Part shown: positions 1-15,105 of the stretch, piece by piece | How positions within the stretch are numbered: position 1 is the first letter of the stretch | How the letters are laid out: the number at the start of each line of letters is the position of its first letter | Translations under genes and position numbers: made by a program | From: Nyssa sinensis | Lineage: Eukaryota; Streptophyta; Magnoliopsida; Cornales; Nyssaceae | Direction of reading: 5' to 3' | Length of the DNA stretch: 64,000 bases | Assembly (NCBI GenBank): GCA_008638375.1 | Contig: CM018037.1 | Coordinates: 31,791,076 to 31,855,075 of the forward strand | The notes under the pieces: model-generated | Database searches by the model: none | Told to the model about the DNA's origin: nothing | The model's input: the letters and a program-made list of their open reading frames with translations, nothing else

Positions 1-157
1 TTTTGATCACCTTTAGACTTCTTTCATGACTGCCTTGCATTAGAGAATAATCCTCTTATCTCTTTCTATAAATACCCACACACACATATAAGATAACTCT
101 ATGAATAAGGTAAAACCGTAAAAGTATGTAATTTGGAAAGAGATGTCATTAGGATGA

Positions 158-2880
<2,723 letters not shown>

Positions 2881-5560
2881 TTCTTTATATTGTAGAAATG
2901 CTTGAAAATTGTTATGACAAAAATTACTTAAGTTTGCAAATCTCATAAATCAAGCATTTGTATAGAATATCAATAAAATAGATTCATCACAATATATATA
3001 TATATATATATATATATTGAATAAGATATTGAATCATCTACCAATTATAGAAAATGTTCCTTCCGTAAAAACATTTTAATATTGCAAAAACTTTTATCCA
3101 AGAAAAAAAAGAGTTGCTTCTTGCGCTTCTAAAAATAATAATGATAATAATAATTGAAAAAAAAAACCACAATAAAAAAGGTTTTGCTTGCAAGTTAGGA
3201 CATTGTTCCATTCCGTAGAATTAACAATTCGTTTGGAGGGAGAGATTTGAAGAGAAAATTAAAAATTAAAAAAGAGTGATATCAAAATTTCTCATTAGAA
3301 TTTGAATTTTTATGAAAGAAAAAAAAAAGATTTAGGGAGATTGGGAATAAAAGATGGAATCCTTAAGTGTACTTCTTCAATCTGTCCTTGAAATGAAAGA
3401 TGGAGTCAATTAAGTGCATTTCTTCAATCTCTCTAAAGGTGAAGAATTTTGGGGAAAAAATTGTTTAATAATTTTTTTAAATATCAAATACACATTCAAA
3501 TGCATGTATTAAAAATTATAATTATTGTAATAAAATAAGTATAATTATCAAATAATTCATATACACATTCTTTTTTCTTCTTTCATACTAACTATTTTAA
3601 ATAAGAGAAATGATTTCTCTCTCTCTCTCTCTCTCTCTCTTTCATAAGTATTCAAACAAGGTAAAAAAAATGATCATTTTCTTTTCTTCTCTTCACTCTT
3701 TTATTGTATTTTAAATTATTCTCTCCTCTTTTTTTATTTTCAAAACTTTGAGGCAAAGGGCAAAACAAGGGCTAATGATAAATTGGGATAGAAGAATCAC
3801 CAAATTATAGGTTGAGACAAATTCAAGAGTCATCATCAAGCTGATAAATTGTGCCAAATCTAGAAACCATCCTGGGAAATCTGATTTGAACACTGCAAAG
3901 CTCTGGTAATAAAGTATGCATGGTTGGAGTGAATTTCAAATGTAAGAGCATCGACAGCACTGTTGGTCAACTTGACTGACTATTTTAGTTAAAAATTCTC
4001 CATCTCTATTTTTGAAAGTCAACTCTAATAACTTTTTTAATTTTAGCTAGATATATTTTTTAATTCAAAATTTTCAATAGTCAAATATTTCAACCCTCGA
4101 TTTATAACCATCATTTTTCAGAAGTCATATTGAAGAGGCCTATATGTATTTTGAGGAAATAAGATAGATCTAGAGGAGAATGAATAAGTCTATATGTTAA
4201 ATAAAAAAATTTTGGACCAATTTTACTTTGCTTATGATGATTAAGATTTTCACTTCATGTGTATGCAATCAACAATCGATGTCATGCATCAACATATGAT
4301 AGTAAAAATACTAAAGTAATAATAAAGAGTAGAGAGATGACATACTGATTTTTGTTGACGAGAAAACTGCTAAAAATCAATTGATTTTGCTTTAAAAACT
4401 TTCAGGACACTTATCCAGATGCACACAATCTATTAAAATAACTTTGGTAATTACAGACTTTGTAGATGTAATGACTTAGTTTCTAAAGCCTTACTCTTGT
4501 TCTGAATTCTCTCTGACTCGAATCCTTAAGTGCTCTTCAAGTAAATCTTTGATTCGAATCCATGAACGAACAATCTCAATCAGCAATTACAAATAACCAT
4601 ATAATCTCGAATTCTACCTATCGCACTAAACTTAAAATCTACAAACTTGTACTCTAAAGATGTTGTAAAAAGTATTGTAAGATTCTATGAACAATTTGGC
4701 CTTTGAATTATAAAATCGTGTCAATGCAATTGAAAATCTTTCAGTATTAGAAGTATGAAATCATTTTTAGTAGCTAAAAGTCTTTTCAAAATCATGTTAG
4801 ATGCTATATATAGTCCTAGGGTGAAAGGAAAGTAGTTTCTTAAACAAAATTGAAAAATTTGAACAAAATCCCGATTGAGAGTTCGAACAAACTTTAAAAC
4901 AAGTTTGATTTGAAACTTCTTGCTTTGGTCAGTCAACCAACCATTCCAACAAGGTCCCACGAAGCCTTGGTATGGAGTCATTGGTCGACCAATCCCACTG
5001 GATCTCACAAGCAACCTTATATAACCTCATTATCTTAATTATTCAAACGAAAACAAGACTTTTTCGAACAATCTAGACAGAATACTCGATTAAACAAAAA
5101 TTTAGTTGTTAAAAACTAATCCACATAAAAATGGATTTCTTTTTGAAACATTGAGTTTATTTTTAATACCAAGAATGATTAATAAAACTACATTTAGAAA
5201 TTTGCGATTAAAATAACTTGTATACATGAAATGTGTGTGAGAACCCTAGACCAAATATCTTCACATACATTACCTTACCTACCATTATGATCACCGCCAT
5301 TAAAACAGTATTTACATGAAGCTCTGAATGCATAATTTTAACTCAAATAGACTTAAAAACTTTAGCTCATATAGATTTAGAAACATTACAACTTAATAGT
5401 TTTTATCAATTAGGAATTAATTAATACAAACTTAGACTAAAAGCCTTAACAAATTATCTTTTTAACAATTCGTGATAAAACTATCACATCTAACACATGA
5501 ATACAACTAGAACAAAAATGTAATCCTAAAAAAACTCAAAAGAAAAGATTTATAATTTTT
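2881..5560. other. AT-rich intergenic stretch
   Basis: No gene is seen here. It holds an (AT)n run at about 2992-3018, a (TC)n run at about 3617-3640, and poly-A/T-rich spacer. A repeat-like segment at about 3950-4130 begins with the GAGCATCGACAGCACTG signature often met at plant DNA-transposon ends. A short minus-strand ORF at 4721-5014 has no recognisable domain and probably derives from old repeat sequence. Confidence 0.6.
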
Positions 5561-5619
5561 AACTATAGACTTTTATAGAACAGTAAACCATACTCCATAA
5601 AACGTATTATTTTGTTCTT

Positions 5620-5855
5620 TGGCTGGGACGGGGCCCATCTAATCTGGAAGGAATCAAAATTTCCCAACGTGGCCCCACATTTTGCAGCCACGAGTACTGG
5701 AAACGGCGTTAGAATGAAAAGAAAATCTGAATCTCCCGCGTCTGCCATTTCCGTGTAAGAAATTGCAAACCCTAATTTATCGCCTGTTCAAGCTTCACCG
5801 ATCAATTTTCCGAGCACCGGCGGTTATTTCATTCGGATTCTATTATTTCGAGCAG
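5620..5855 (+). promoter_or_regulatory. Promoter and 5' UTR exon candidate, site II plus telo-box
   Basis: A locally GC-richer block carries GGGGCCCATC at about 5631-5640 (a site II-like GGCCCA core) and a telo-box AAACCCTAA at 5767-5775. A UTR-like sequence follows and ends GAGCAG just before GTTCTATC, a possible donor at about 5855. No long ORF follows for several kb. The first convincing coding region downstream is the F-box gene at 10581, preceded by a good acceptor (TTTGTAACAG) about ten bases before its ATG. The block may therefore be a remote 5' UTR exon of that gene. Site II and telo-box are more typical of translation-related genes, so it could instead be the promoter of a lost gene. 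Confidence 0.4.
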
Positions 5856-5859
5856 GTTC

Positions 5860-8800
5860 TATCTCTGATCACCGGCTATTGTATTTGGATTCGCCCAACC
5901 TTAACTTATATATATGCGCGTATTTATATGTGTATGAATGTCTGTTAACCTTTTGGATTTTACTATGCAGTTCGTTTTTTGCAATTTAGGGTTTTCACGT
6001 GATTTAAAGATCAGGTTTTCTTGAATTTAAGATCTTTAATTGTTTTGACTTTCAAATTTTATCTTTGTTGGTGTCATGTTATTCCCCTGACTTTAGATGT
6101 AGAAGTCTGGTTATTTTTTGGTTGAAATAGCTCTTCGCATTAGCTGTTGGGAACTGGGACGTGTTATGATCGTGATTTATGGATGATGAGTATTTAGGTA
6201 AAGTCATTTGCTTAATTTTAGGAATAGTTTTGTTACCATTTTAGAAATGCTTTTTATAGCTTTTTAAGGGAACAAAAATTTTTTTTGGGGGAGGGGAGCA
6301 TGATATTATTAAAAATGACAAATCTGATTAACATCATGAATAAACTGGGACGAGGAAAGAACTCCTGCTCACTCTCACATACAATGCAGCCACTTTTCTA
6401 GGCACTCGATTCAACTTAGTACTAAAATTAGCAAAAATGATTTATTGCAAGTACGGCAATATGGATATGTTGCAATCCTATATCAATATCACTAATGTTT
6501 TGAAAATGACGAATATTAATATTAAATCATGAAAATTTTAATGAAATTTTCTAAAGTTTTTCACGCAACTTTAAGTCAAAATCTTACAAATAAAATATAA
6601 CCTTCACATGTATATAGTGTAGAATATGGAAAATGTGTATTGTTTGCAAGGGCGGAGCAGGAATTTAAATTGGAGGGGGCTAGTATTAAGCTAAAATATA
6701 AACAATTTAAACGAGTCAAAAAATTGGGTTGGGTTAGGTTAAAATGGGATGGGGTTGGGTTGGGTCAAGAGAAACTAAGAGATTAAAATTCAGGTTGGGC
6801 CAAAAATTTAGGATGGGCTAGATTAACATGAACCAAAATTTTACATATATAATTTTTTTTTTTGCAAATTGTTTTTTTTTTTTTTGTTGGGAGGGGGGAG
6901 AACATTGATCGCTATAACATTATAAAATTTAACTATGTTAACATTAAATAAAGGTAAAATCTAATAATGCAAATACATAATCTAATTATACTAACCATAT
7001 AATATAATCAACCTATAAGTATTACCATGTGAAATACTTATGTGGTTTAAATTCTAAATTATTTTTATTCTTTTTCACATGGACCACCTCAAAATGAACA
7101 CCTATAATCCAATTTGTGAGTTGCTCTTGATACTCAATCTATCTATGTTAGTTATAATACTGTCTAATAGTCAATATATCATTCTTTTAATAACATTCTC
7201 AAGAATTTCATCTAGGAATTTCATCTAGGACAAATTGATGGCAATCATACCTGCCAATATTTTACCATTAATCTTATCGATATGGATACCTTGCTTACTC
7301 ATATCCTTTAATTTATTACTCTCTCCGTCCCAATTTATGAGTCTATTATTCCTTTTTTTATCTCAAAATAATTGTTTAGTTTGAAAAGTCAATGCATAAA
7401 GTGCTATAAAAATTTTAAATTCCTTTTCTTTAGCAATTTGATTTGTTGCAGCAACTAATATAAATAAAATTTAGGTAAACTTATACTTTCCAATCAAGTG
7501 TGAAAGCATTAAATTTATGCTCCCTTAAAAGGTTGGTTTCCCCAAAAGGACTATTAAAATGAGATGGAGTGAGTATAATGAATTATCATACTAGTCTTAT
7601 GGCAATTTAGCCATGATATTTGAATTTTTATTCACAACAATACGTTGGAAAAAAAATGATATACCTGGCAGTATAATGCTATATTTGATTCATTCCATGG
7701 AATCATATTGTGCATAAAAATCACTTGCAAGCATGGCAGGGAGATAAGTGCAATATTTTTTGTGATATCAAAACAATACAAATACGATTTTTAATGCAAA
7801 AGTTGCAATATTATGAGATATATCGTGATATATCCACGATAATCTGTGAATTTTTATTCACATCAATATATTGTTTTTCAAATTGGAAAATTTGGTATAT
7901 CGAGAGATGTAATGTGATATTTTATTCCATGGTATCAACCGCCAATATAAGTTTTAATTTTGGTTCAAAAGAAAAACGTAGGAAAAACTAGTAAGGCTTA
8001 GCTTGAGTGGTATCTCCTTTGTTTTTGGTAAGTACTCGAGTGGTATCTCCTCTACCTTCTAACGAAGAAATTTAAGGTTTAAATTCCATTTGAGGCAAGT
8101 GGGTGTATATCTTATCTATTACAAAAAGAAAAATGTAGGAAATAGCACTTTCAAAACGCTAAATATACAATACCAATCTAATATGTATATATATGGTCTA
8201 AATCCTCTCCATTCCTGAAATGAGATCTTCTATTTCAATTGATGCCATAATGACACATCAACAAATTTTGCTATCTTTGGCAGGGGAAAATGATCACGCT
8301 ATCTTGAACATTGTGAATTTAAAGACGATGTCGTCTCAACTCAAAATAATCTATTAATGACATTAACTTAATGGATGCCCCATAATTGGATGCTCGCCAC
8401 CATTGCCAAGGAGGACAACTGTCACTCCTATCTTCAGCAATCTCATCCCCACAACCGCTAAAATCCATCTCCATCCTCATTGCCTTCTAGTCTAGGCCAG
8501 ACTCCACACCCACCTATCACCTCTGATCAGCCACCAAAGTTGTCCTCATCATTGCCGTTCACCATGAACACACTATCACTAATGCTTTCACCGTTAAAAC
8601 CCTCACATAAATTGCCCACCCCTGAAACTATTGTGACTGCCACTCCATCTCCACCGGTCACGATGGTGACTGTGGCAGCAGCCAAAAGATTTTGATGTTT
8701 GCTAGGGTGATTTTTTCAGTGGTAATGGAGAATAAGAGGGGTGTTGTAGAGAGAGGACAGATGATGCTGTTCGTAACTCATTGGCGATTGGTATAACATG

Positions 8801-9985
8801 GTGATTTTGCTTTCAATTGCACGAGATGATTGAGTAGTTCTGTGATGGTGTTTTGAGGACTCCCAGTGACTATCTTTGTTGGAGATGGAGGTGGTTCAAC
8901 TGTGTTGGGAAGAGAGAGAAACAACAACTGAGTCAAATGTTAATGGTGCTGGGGCATCTCTTAATGTAAAATGAGATCATTTAGGGCTTTTAAGTAATTG
9001 ATGTACTGATGTGTCTTGTTCCACCCTTGTGGAACACACACACACTCCCCACCAACCACTAAAGAAGAAAAGGGATATAATAGGCTATATATTAGGTTAA
9101 ATAATACTACTACAAGTGCGAAAAAGTACAGTTTTTGGTTGGGTATTAATCTGTTCTATATTCATGCATTTTGTTTTAATCAAGCCCATGTCCTAGAATT
9201 AAGTGAACCTAGGCATAATTCCATCAAATCTCATATTTTTGAATTTGACTCAACCTATAAAGAGGTTCTAGGAAAGGCCTCTTTTGTTTTCCTTTTGATA
9301 GGTAAGTAAAGATAGGGATGAAGACAGCGTTCAAGATCCTTTCTAGTTTTGAACTCAAACGTGATTTTACCACCAACATGCCTTACTAAGCTAGTTGCTA
9401 TCCTTAGCTCATGAGATAGTTGACAATGTTTAATAGGCATGTGAAGGAAAATTTTGAGGGCAAATAAGTGTTTTCTCTTTAAAAAAAGAAAAAGGAAAAT
9501 AGTATTTTCAAATAAATCCAACAAATGCTTTAGATGCTAGACAAGCCGAAAATGCCCCAAACTAAATAAATGCTATCCAATCAGTCAAGAATGCCATGCA
9601 AAAAGATATTCTGGAACCAGGTACAGCATAAAAAAGAATACCATGCCAAACTCATTGAATTAAGCTGATTTTTGGGCACAGATAGCCATAAGAGGTGCTA
9701 TTAATTTGTTGTCCTAGTCATATGGAGGCTGACAGTATTTGACTTAATACTTCTTAGCTGGAACAAAAGCTGTGGCTTTATTTACAGTTTCACTGGAATT
9801 TCATACAATGGATAGGAAACCCTCGTATACAGCTGACATCTGTTCCAATTTCAGTGCACCCTTTGTTCCTCTACTGAAAATGTGGGCACTGTTAGGTAGT
9901 CTGTTATAGAAGAAATCTCCCAGCAGTGGTGGGAGATAGAGTCTTTTTGACAAGTAGAGTTTTAGCACTGGTTATTGCAATCTTT
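5860..9985. other. Long gene-free stretch, possible 5' UTR intron
   Basis: No convincing exon. A GGGCGGAG motif at about 6650 marks old repeat DNA, followed by GGGTTGGGTT-rich low-complexity sequence (6720-6800). A SINE lies at 7967-8142. A Pro/Ser/Thr-rich plus-strand ORF at 8480-8695 lies in CA-rich sequence and resembles no family I recognise. If the UTR exon at 5.7 kb belongs to the F-box gene, all of this is intron. Confidence 0.5.
7967..8142 (+). mobile_element. tRNA-derived SINE with target-site duplication
   Basis: The body (7986-8123) starts with an A-box-like GGCTTAGCTTGAGTGG and has a B-box-like AGGTTTAAATTCC about 80 bases later, matching the split RNA polymerase III promoter of tRNA-derived SINEs. 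It ends in an A-rich tail. It is flanked by a near-perfect 19-bp direct repeat, AAAAGAAAAAYGTAGGAAA, at 7967-7985 and 8124-8142, with one C/T difference. The segment GAGTGGTATCTCCT occurs twice near the 5' end, so the A-box side has a small internal duplication. The well-preserved duplication suggests a fairly recent insertion. Confidence 0.75.
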
Positions 9986-9987
9986 TC

Positions 9988-10450
9988 ATTATTTTTTTTT
10001 TATCAGTAAAAGTAAATTGTATAAATGAAAGGGCCCGAGAAAGGCATCCCGATTACAAAAAAAGGAATCGGCTACAATTAAGGCCTAAGATCTCCGAAAA
10101 AATCCATGAGTCTATCTAAATACACAGAGTATTCTTCTCTAATCCAAAAGAAAAAAGTTTTCAAAAACATATCCTTAAATCTCCACGGGGAAGCTTCCTC
10201 CCCTTCAAAAGCTCTACTATTTCTTTCTCTCCATGAGCACCATATAAGACAAGTAGGCTCCATTTTCCAAGCTATCCTCAATTCCTTCTGAAGCCTTTTG
10301 CACTTCTAACCCAAAAAGAGATCTTTGACTTTGCCGGCATCACCCATGAGAATCCGAAAATACTCAAGTAGGTTCCAAGCATCCTTGCATAAGTACAATG
10401 TAGGTGAAAAGGATCTACCGTTTCTTCTTCCTTCTTGCAAGTGAAATTGG
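9988..10450 (-). mobile_element. LINE 3' fragment (zf-RVT region)
   Basis: Read on the minus strand, the translation contains CKKEEETVDPFHLHC followed by GFSWVMPAK and, further on, KMEPTCLIWCSWRERNSRAF. This is the Cys/His zinc-finger segment (zf-RVT) found at the C-terminus of plant non-LTR retrotransposon polyproteins. The 3' end is A-rich on the minus strand (the T-run at about 9988-10000 on +). Only the last 450 bp remain, with frame breaks, as expected of a 5'-truncated copy. It ends about 130 bp before the F-box start codon and is antisense to that gene. Confidence 0.8.
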
Positions 10451-10580
10451 ATTTTCTTTTTTTCTTTATATTGAGAAGTGTGTGTATATATCTAGGGTAT
10501 ATATGCACATATGTCTTTATTATATATTCCTTTTTTTTTAACTGCTGTAATAGACAATCTTGCTTCATTTGTAACAGACT

Positions 10581-11735
10581 ATGATGGAGACGGCATTAAG
10601 AAAGTGCAAGAAACAATCTGAACCAGAAAGAATTATGAGGAGGAAGAAGAAAGTTGATTTTTTTGCATATCTTCCCGATGACATTCTTTTCAACATATTG
10701 ATTTTGCTTCCAGCAGAATTACTGCGGTACAAGTTTAAGTATGTTTGCAGGCGATGGTTCAATATAATCACTAACCGAATCTTGTTTGACCAGGCTTCTT
10801 TAATCATCCAAAAGCCAGCTGGGGAAAGGGAACATGTTTATGGAACGCGTCTTGTGGATATCAATGAAGGGAAATTCAACTTGAGAATGAAAGAAGAATA
10901 TCTTGAAATCCCTTGTAGAGGACGTATTAGGTCTTGGTGTAATGAATTACTTCTCATAACAGACCCATTTAAACTTGGAGCGCTCTATATTTTCAATCTT
11001 GTCACCAAGGAAGGGTCAACTCTACCCCCAAGTTCATCCCCTTGTAGCGGACATGTTGGGTGCAAGTGTGGGTTGGGTCTTGCATATGATAAATTTAAGG
11101 GAGCATATAAGGTAGTTCATGTATTTCTCGGCCCGAATTCAATTCAATGTGAGATACTTGTTTTGAAATGTGAGTTATTGTCTTTCAATTGCTTGAAATG
11201 GAAAAAGATTAATGGACCTTCTTATATAGGGCAAAGGCACTATTTTTGGGATGACCCCATCTCTGTTGAAGGGAGGTTTTTTCACTGGGATGTTCATTCT
11301 GCCAAATACATTGTTTCCATGGATATAGTTAAAGAGAGGTTTCGCCAAACGCGTCTTCCAGAATATGGTGATTCCTTCACGAGTAATAATGCATACTTTT
11401 TTGTAGAGATGGGCGGTTTGTTATCTCTTCTACTTCCAGTTTCTGGAACCCAAGTCGATGTATGGATTTTGAAGGATTTTCAGAGAACAATATGGGAGAA
11501 ATTACAATGTATAAGAAGCTTAAGCTATGTGCCTTCGAAGATATATCCAGGTAGAATTCATCCTGTTCCCATTGCTAGCTTGAAAAATGGCAGCATTATA
11601 ATCTTCAGAAAAATTGGGTCTGACCTCGGTTTATTTGCTTACTATCTGAAATTTAACATTATGGCCAAACTAGAGATTGGAATTGAGGCCAACGAACGCT
11701 GCTTAGTTCAGTCAACAGCCTTTGGTTTTGAATAA
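10581..11735 (+). CDS. F-box protein with F-box-associated domain
   Basis: An uninterrupted 384-residue ORF. Residues about 26-70 form an F-box (FFAYLPDDILFNILILLPAE, then VCRRWFNII), the segment that binds SKP1 in SCF ubiquitin ligases. The rest resembles the F-box-associated (FBA) beta-propeller-like region of plant F-box proteins: WCNELLLITDP at about 112, then a GLAYDKFKGAYKVV block, then a repeated W/F-rich pattern to the C-terminus. This part normally recruits the substrate, which cannot be predicted. The N-terminal 25 residues are basic (RRKKK), so nuclear localisation is possible. The first of two adjacent ATGs was taken; Met19 is an alternative. A good acceptor about 10 bases upstream suggests a 5' UTR intron. 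The coding region is a single exon, usual for the family. Confidence 0.85.
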   Translation: MMETALRKCKKQSEPERIMRRKKKVDFFAYLPDDILFNILILLPAELLRYKFKYVCRRWFNIITNRILFDQASLIIQKPAGEREHVYGTRLVDINEGKFNLRMKEEYLEIPCRGRIRSWCNELLLITDPFKLGALYIFNLVTKEGSTLPPSSSPCSGHVGCKCGLGLAYDKFKGAYKVVHVFLGPNSIQCEILVLKCELLSFNCLKWKKINGPSYIGQRHYFWDDPISVEGRFFHWDVHSAKYIVSMDIVKERFRQTRLPEYGDSFTSNNAYFFVEMGGLLSLLLPVSGTQVDVWILKDFQRTIWEKLQCIRSLSYVPSKIYPGRIHPVPIASLKNGSIIIFRKIGSDLGLFAYYLKFNIMAKLEIGIEANERCLVQSTAFGFE

Positions 11736-11736
11736 G

Positions 11737-11905
11737 GTTAGCTTTCACATTTGGGGGAATTGAAAATTGTTGGACTGCTTCAACCTGCTATTTAATTTTT
11801 CTATTCTTGGAGCGTTTTACTGTTAGTTTCCACATTCGGGGGAGGTGAGAATTGTTGGAGTGGTTCAACCTGCAATTTAATTTTGCTATTCTTGGAGCTT
11901 TTTTC
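11737..11905 (+). repeat. 85-bp tandem duplication after the F-box gene
   Basis: Two diverged copies, 11737-11821 and 11822-11905, start GTTAGCTTTCACATTTGGGG and GTTAGTTTCCACATTCGGGG, and both run through CAACCTGC and CTATTCTTGGAGC. They begin just past the F-box stop codon and so probably lie in its 3' UTR. Confidence 0.8.
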
Positions 11906-12244
11906 AGGTTTGTCCTCCCCTTTGAGATTCTCATGCATTTAAGCTGTTTATTAGGCTTAAGAGACTGTAGGAAAGAATCTAATTTTAAAGCTAAATTGCG
12001 GGAGATAAAAGAAATGCTGCCAAATTGTATCTGTTTTATTTGTTTGTTATTGAGAGAATGGATATATATTATGAGAATGTGGTATAATCTATTCTATCCT
12101 ATTAAACCAACACCTTGTTTTATGTTACTGACAGTTCATGTGAGCAGTATTGGTATGACTAAAGATCTATTCTAAAAATTTGCCATTTTAGCAATATACT
12201 AGAGGAGATTGGATAATAAATAAATTTGTACAGTATTTCACTCC

Positions 12245-12249
<5 letters not shown>

Positions 12250-12311
<62 letters not shown>
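12250..12311. repeat. Compound (CT)n(CA)n microsatellite
   Basis: About 40 bases of CT dinucleotides pass directly into about 20 bases of CA dinucleotides. A C16 run at 12625-12640 and a short GA run at about 12752-12772 lie nearby. Confidence 0.95.
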
Positions 12312-12312
<1 letters not shown>

Positions 12313-13895
12313 TACACATGCAATCTCTCATGCACCTAAATTTTGATGCAGCGGTTCATCTCAATAGTTATGGCGGATATCAGATTCATGCTTTTAAAGC
12401 ATATCCAGGAAGGATGGAGCTTTGTCTACTCCCCCAGGTTTCCAATGGTGTTGCCTAAGAATTGGGCTCAATGGGCCTCTAGAATACGTTTTTCATGGTT
12501 GTAGCATATATATGTTGTAAATTAAGCTGATTTGATAATCTCAGTCAATAAGATGTGTCATTGAAAGTATATAATGTTTTTTTTTGTAGGTAGGTAAATA
12601 AAACAATTAATCAGACCCATTTCTCCCCCCCCCCCCCCCCAAAACAAAAATAACAAGTAAATCAGCAAGAAAATACTCTTCAATGAAGATGAAAACTTAC
12701 TTGGCCCGCCTTAGCCACATTTTTCCTGTGTCAGTGGATTTTATGTATATATATAGAGAGAGAGAGAGAGAGAAGTGTTGGGCATTTCTAATTATATCCT
12801 AAATGTAATAGTGTCAAGATATAATAATTTTGAAAATCATATCATGTGAAATCAAAATTATCATATTCTAACACGTCGCATTAAAGATATAAATTAAGCA
12901 TATATAACATTTTTTTATATATGTGCCTGTGTGCATCAAATCTAGGTAATGGATTATATTCGGATTGATCCGAACATATTTAATCTAACCATATTTGACT
13001 CATTTTATCACGGGTTAAAAATTAAACTTAATTAGTTTTAACTCGATTTATTTACAACCTGTTCATTTTGTCGAGCATCATTCAGACATTCAGAGTCTAA
13101 AGAAAGAAGAATGTCCCTAAACCCTACTAATCTAAGATTGCAATGTATAACAGCCAACATATAACCGTTGCATTCTATTTGGCGCCTTAATTGCAATTCT
13201 TTTCATGCGGTCAATGAACCAAATAACAATTCTTGCACATATGGAAACCCTGCATTTACAACTTGATCATTTACATTGAACCAATCAACAGTTAAAGTCT
13301 AAATTCCAATCTAAATGCCGCCAATGCCAAAATATATATCCTTTCAAGCAATCAACTCCACTATATTAATCAGCAAAGGAATGAAAATGAAAGAAAAAAA
13401 ATGGTAAAAGTAGACTAACCTCTCTTGATATTTTTAACAATTTCACTGATTTTTTTTAAAGTTTATAAAATTATACTAACTTCTCTTACTTTACTAAACA
13501 AACTATAAATATTTCTTTCAATCAAATTTTTTAAAATAATAAGACTGTCCCTTTCATATATTTTTTTTATACATTTTTAAATTTTGACCAATTTTATTAA
13601 TTTTTTTTTACTTTAAAATAAATACTAATTAAAACCTTCAATTTATTTTTATATAAAATGGAAAGATCTTTAAAAAAAAATAGTCAAAATGCAAAAATAA
13701 AAAAATAAACAAACAAACATGTAATGGACAGTTTTGTCATTTTGAAAAAAAAAAAATTAACTCAAAAAAGTATTTATAATTTGTCAATAAAAATAAGAGA
13801 GATCAGTGTAATTTAAAAAACCTTCAATCTAATTTATCCGGAAAAAAAAAAAAAAAAAATCTATCTTCAAGATCCAATAAGCAACTCCATTTTTT
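12312..13895. other. Intergenic spacer
   Basis: No gene seen. It is AT-rich with several poly-A and poly-T runs (13560-13860) and the C16 run at 12625. It separates the convergent F-box (+) and LIMYB-like (-) genes. Confidence 0.6.
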
Positions 13896-14199
13896 TACTT
13901 AGTACACCTTGAAACTATTAGAATAGTGAGAATACCGCCATTGCACTCTACACTTGCACACACCATGTGGTAAAAATAGCATTGAAGATATATTCTCACA
14001 TTGAATGAAGGTGGCTTTGATGCATTTAGCAAATATGAAACAGTTGTTAACATCTACAGCAGAAGAGTTCAACCACCACTTCAAAAAGAAGTTGCTAAAA
14101 TCATATAACAATAAATAACTACCTCTAGCAGTCCAGCCAAAAACAAAACAAAACTAACTCCAGTTATGGCAAAAAGGAGCCCATAACATGATGAGCTTA

Positions 14200-15105
14200 C
14201 TATTGCAGAGGCAAAGGCGGACCAACTGACTGCAGCCGTTGCAACCATGCAACCCTTACGCTAGGTTTCTTCAGTTGAAGGAAAATTTCCCTGTATTCCT
14301 TCTTCAAGAAAATATCTAATGCAAACAAGTATAGGTCACTCCCTTGTTCCACTTCCTCCATCTCATCTAGGCAATCGATGCATTCCCCAATGCTATAGTT
14401 GAGTTTGACAAGAGAAGATTGAACTGTCACAATGCTCCTTGATTCAACTGCTTCACAAAGGCGCTCAGTTCTGCTATCGGGCCTTGCACCTCTTGGCTCT
14501 TTCGTATGCTGAGAGGTGGTGGAATCATCACTGAGCCTCCTGCGCCGAGTAGGAGGTTCTGTTTCTCCACTAACTACTTTTCCATCAAAGATTGTATCCA
14601 ACTTGTCAGAGAAAAGAAGTTCCTTAAACCTAAACTGTGCTGCTTCAGGGTTAGTCTGTAACAAAGCCATTATTATGTTACTAAGCTGGCAGTCATTTGG
14701 ACAACCTCTCATATTTATCAATTCAATGACATCTTTTCTAGTTAAAATCTATTAGCATACCTGTAGGTAGTTGGCCCAATCTTCTTCACTCGCTCCGAAT
14801 TTTTCGGTGTTTGGATCCCATTTCATACTGCTAGTGCCAATCAACTTACACCAAATCTTCCATTGTTTTTTAGTGGCATCCCAATGATTCTTCAATTGTC
14901 GCCTGTCATACCTCAAACCTGCCTTTTTGTGAAATGATTCTTCGATATTCCTCCAACCCGCCTTAGTAAAATGTGTTCCAGGTCTGTTCGCCTTTAATGT
15001 TTGTTCAAGACACAAGTCTACAAATATTTTATGGAAATCAGTTGTCCACGTGGCTTTTATTAGATTCAGAGTAGACGTGCCTGAATTCTTTTGTTCACTT
15101 GCCAT
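14200..15105 (-). CDS. L10-interacting MYB-domain-like protein
   Basis: Two coding exons, complement(14200-14655, 14761-15105), give 266 residues with intact phase (345 + 456 bp). The intron is 105 bp: CTACAG|GTATGC to GTTACAG|ACTAAC. Residues about 17-90 are a Myb/SANT-like domain (PF12776 type) with spaced tryptophans at W20, W51 and W75, and the signature KAGWRNIEESF..RRQLKNHWDATKKQW. After it come NPEAAQFRFKEL and DKLDTIFDG, usual in plant proteins annotated as L10-interacting MYB domain-containing. The C-terminal third is an acidic helical region, YSIGECIDCLDEMEEVEQGS. Arabidopsis LIMYB represses ribosomal protein genes downstream of the receptor kinase NIK1, but the family is large and many members derive from domesticated Harbinger transposon DNA-binding proteins, so equivalence is not shown. 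It is probably a nuclear DNA-binding protein. Confidence 0.85.

Noticed and set aside
5563..5748. Minus-strand ORF starting MADAGDSDFLF
   Set aside because: It lies over the promoter and UTR-like block, has no domain and continues into no exon.
8480..8695. Pro/Ser/Thr-rich plus-strand ORF
   Set aside because: It lies in CA-rich sequence, has no recognisable family, acceptor or donor context, and is better seen as low-complexity chance.
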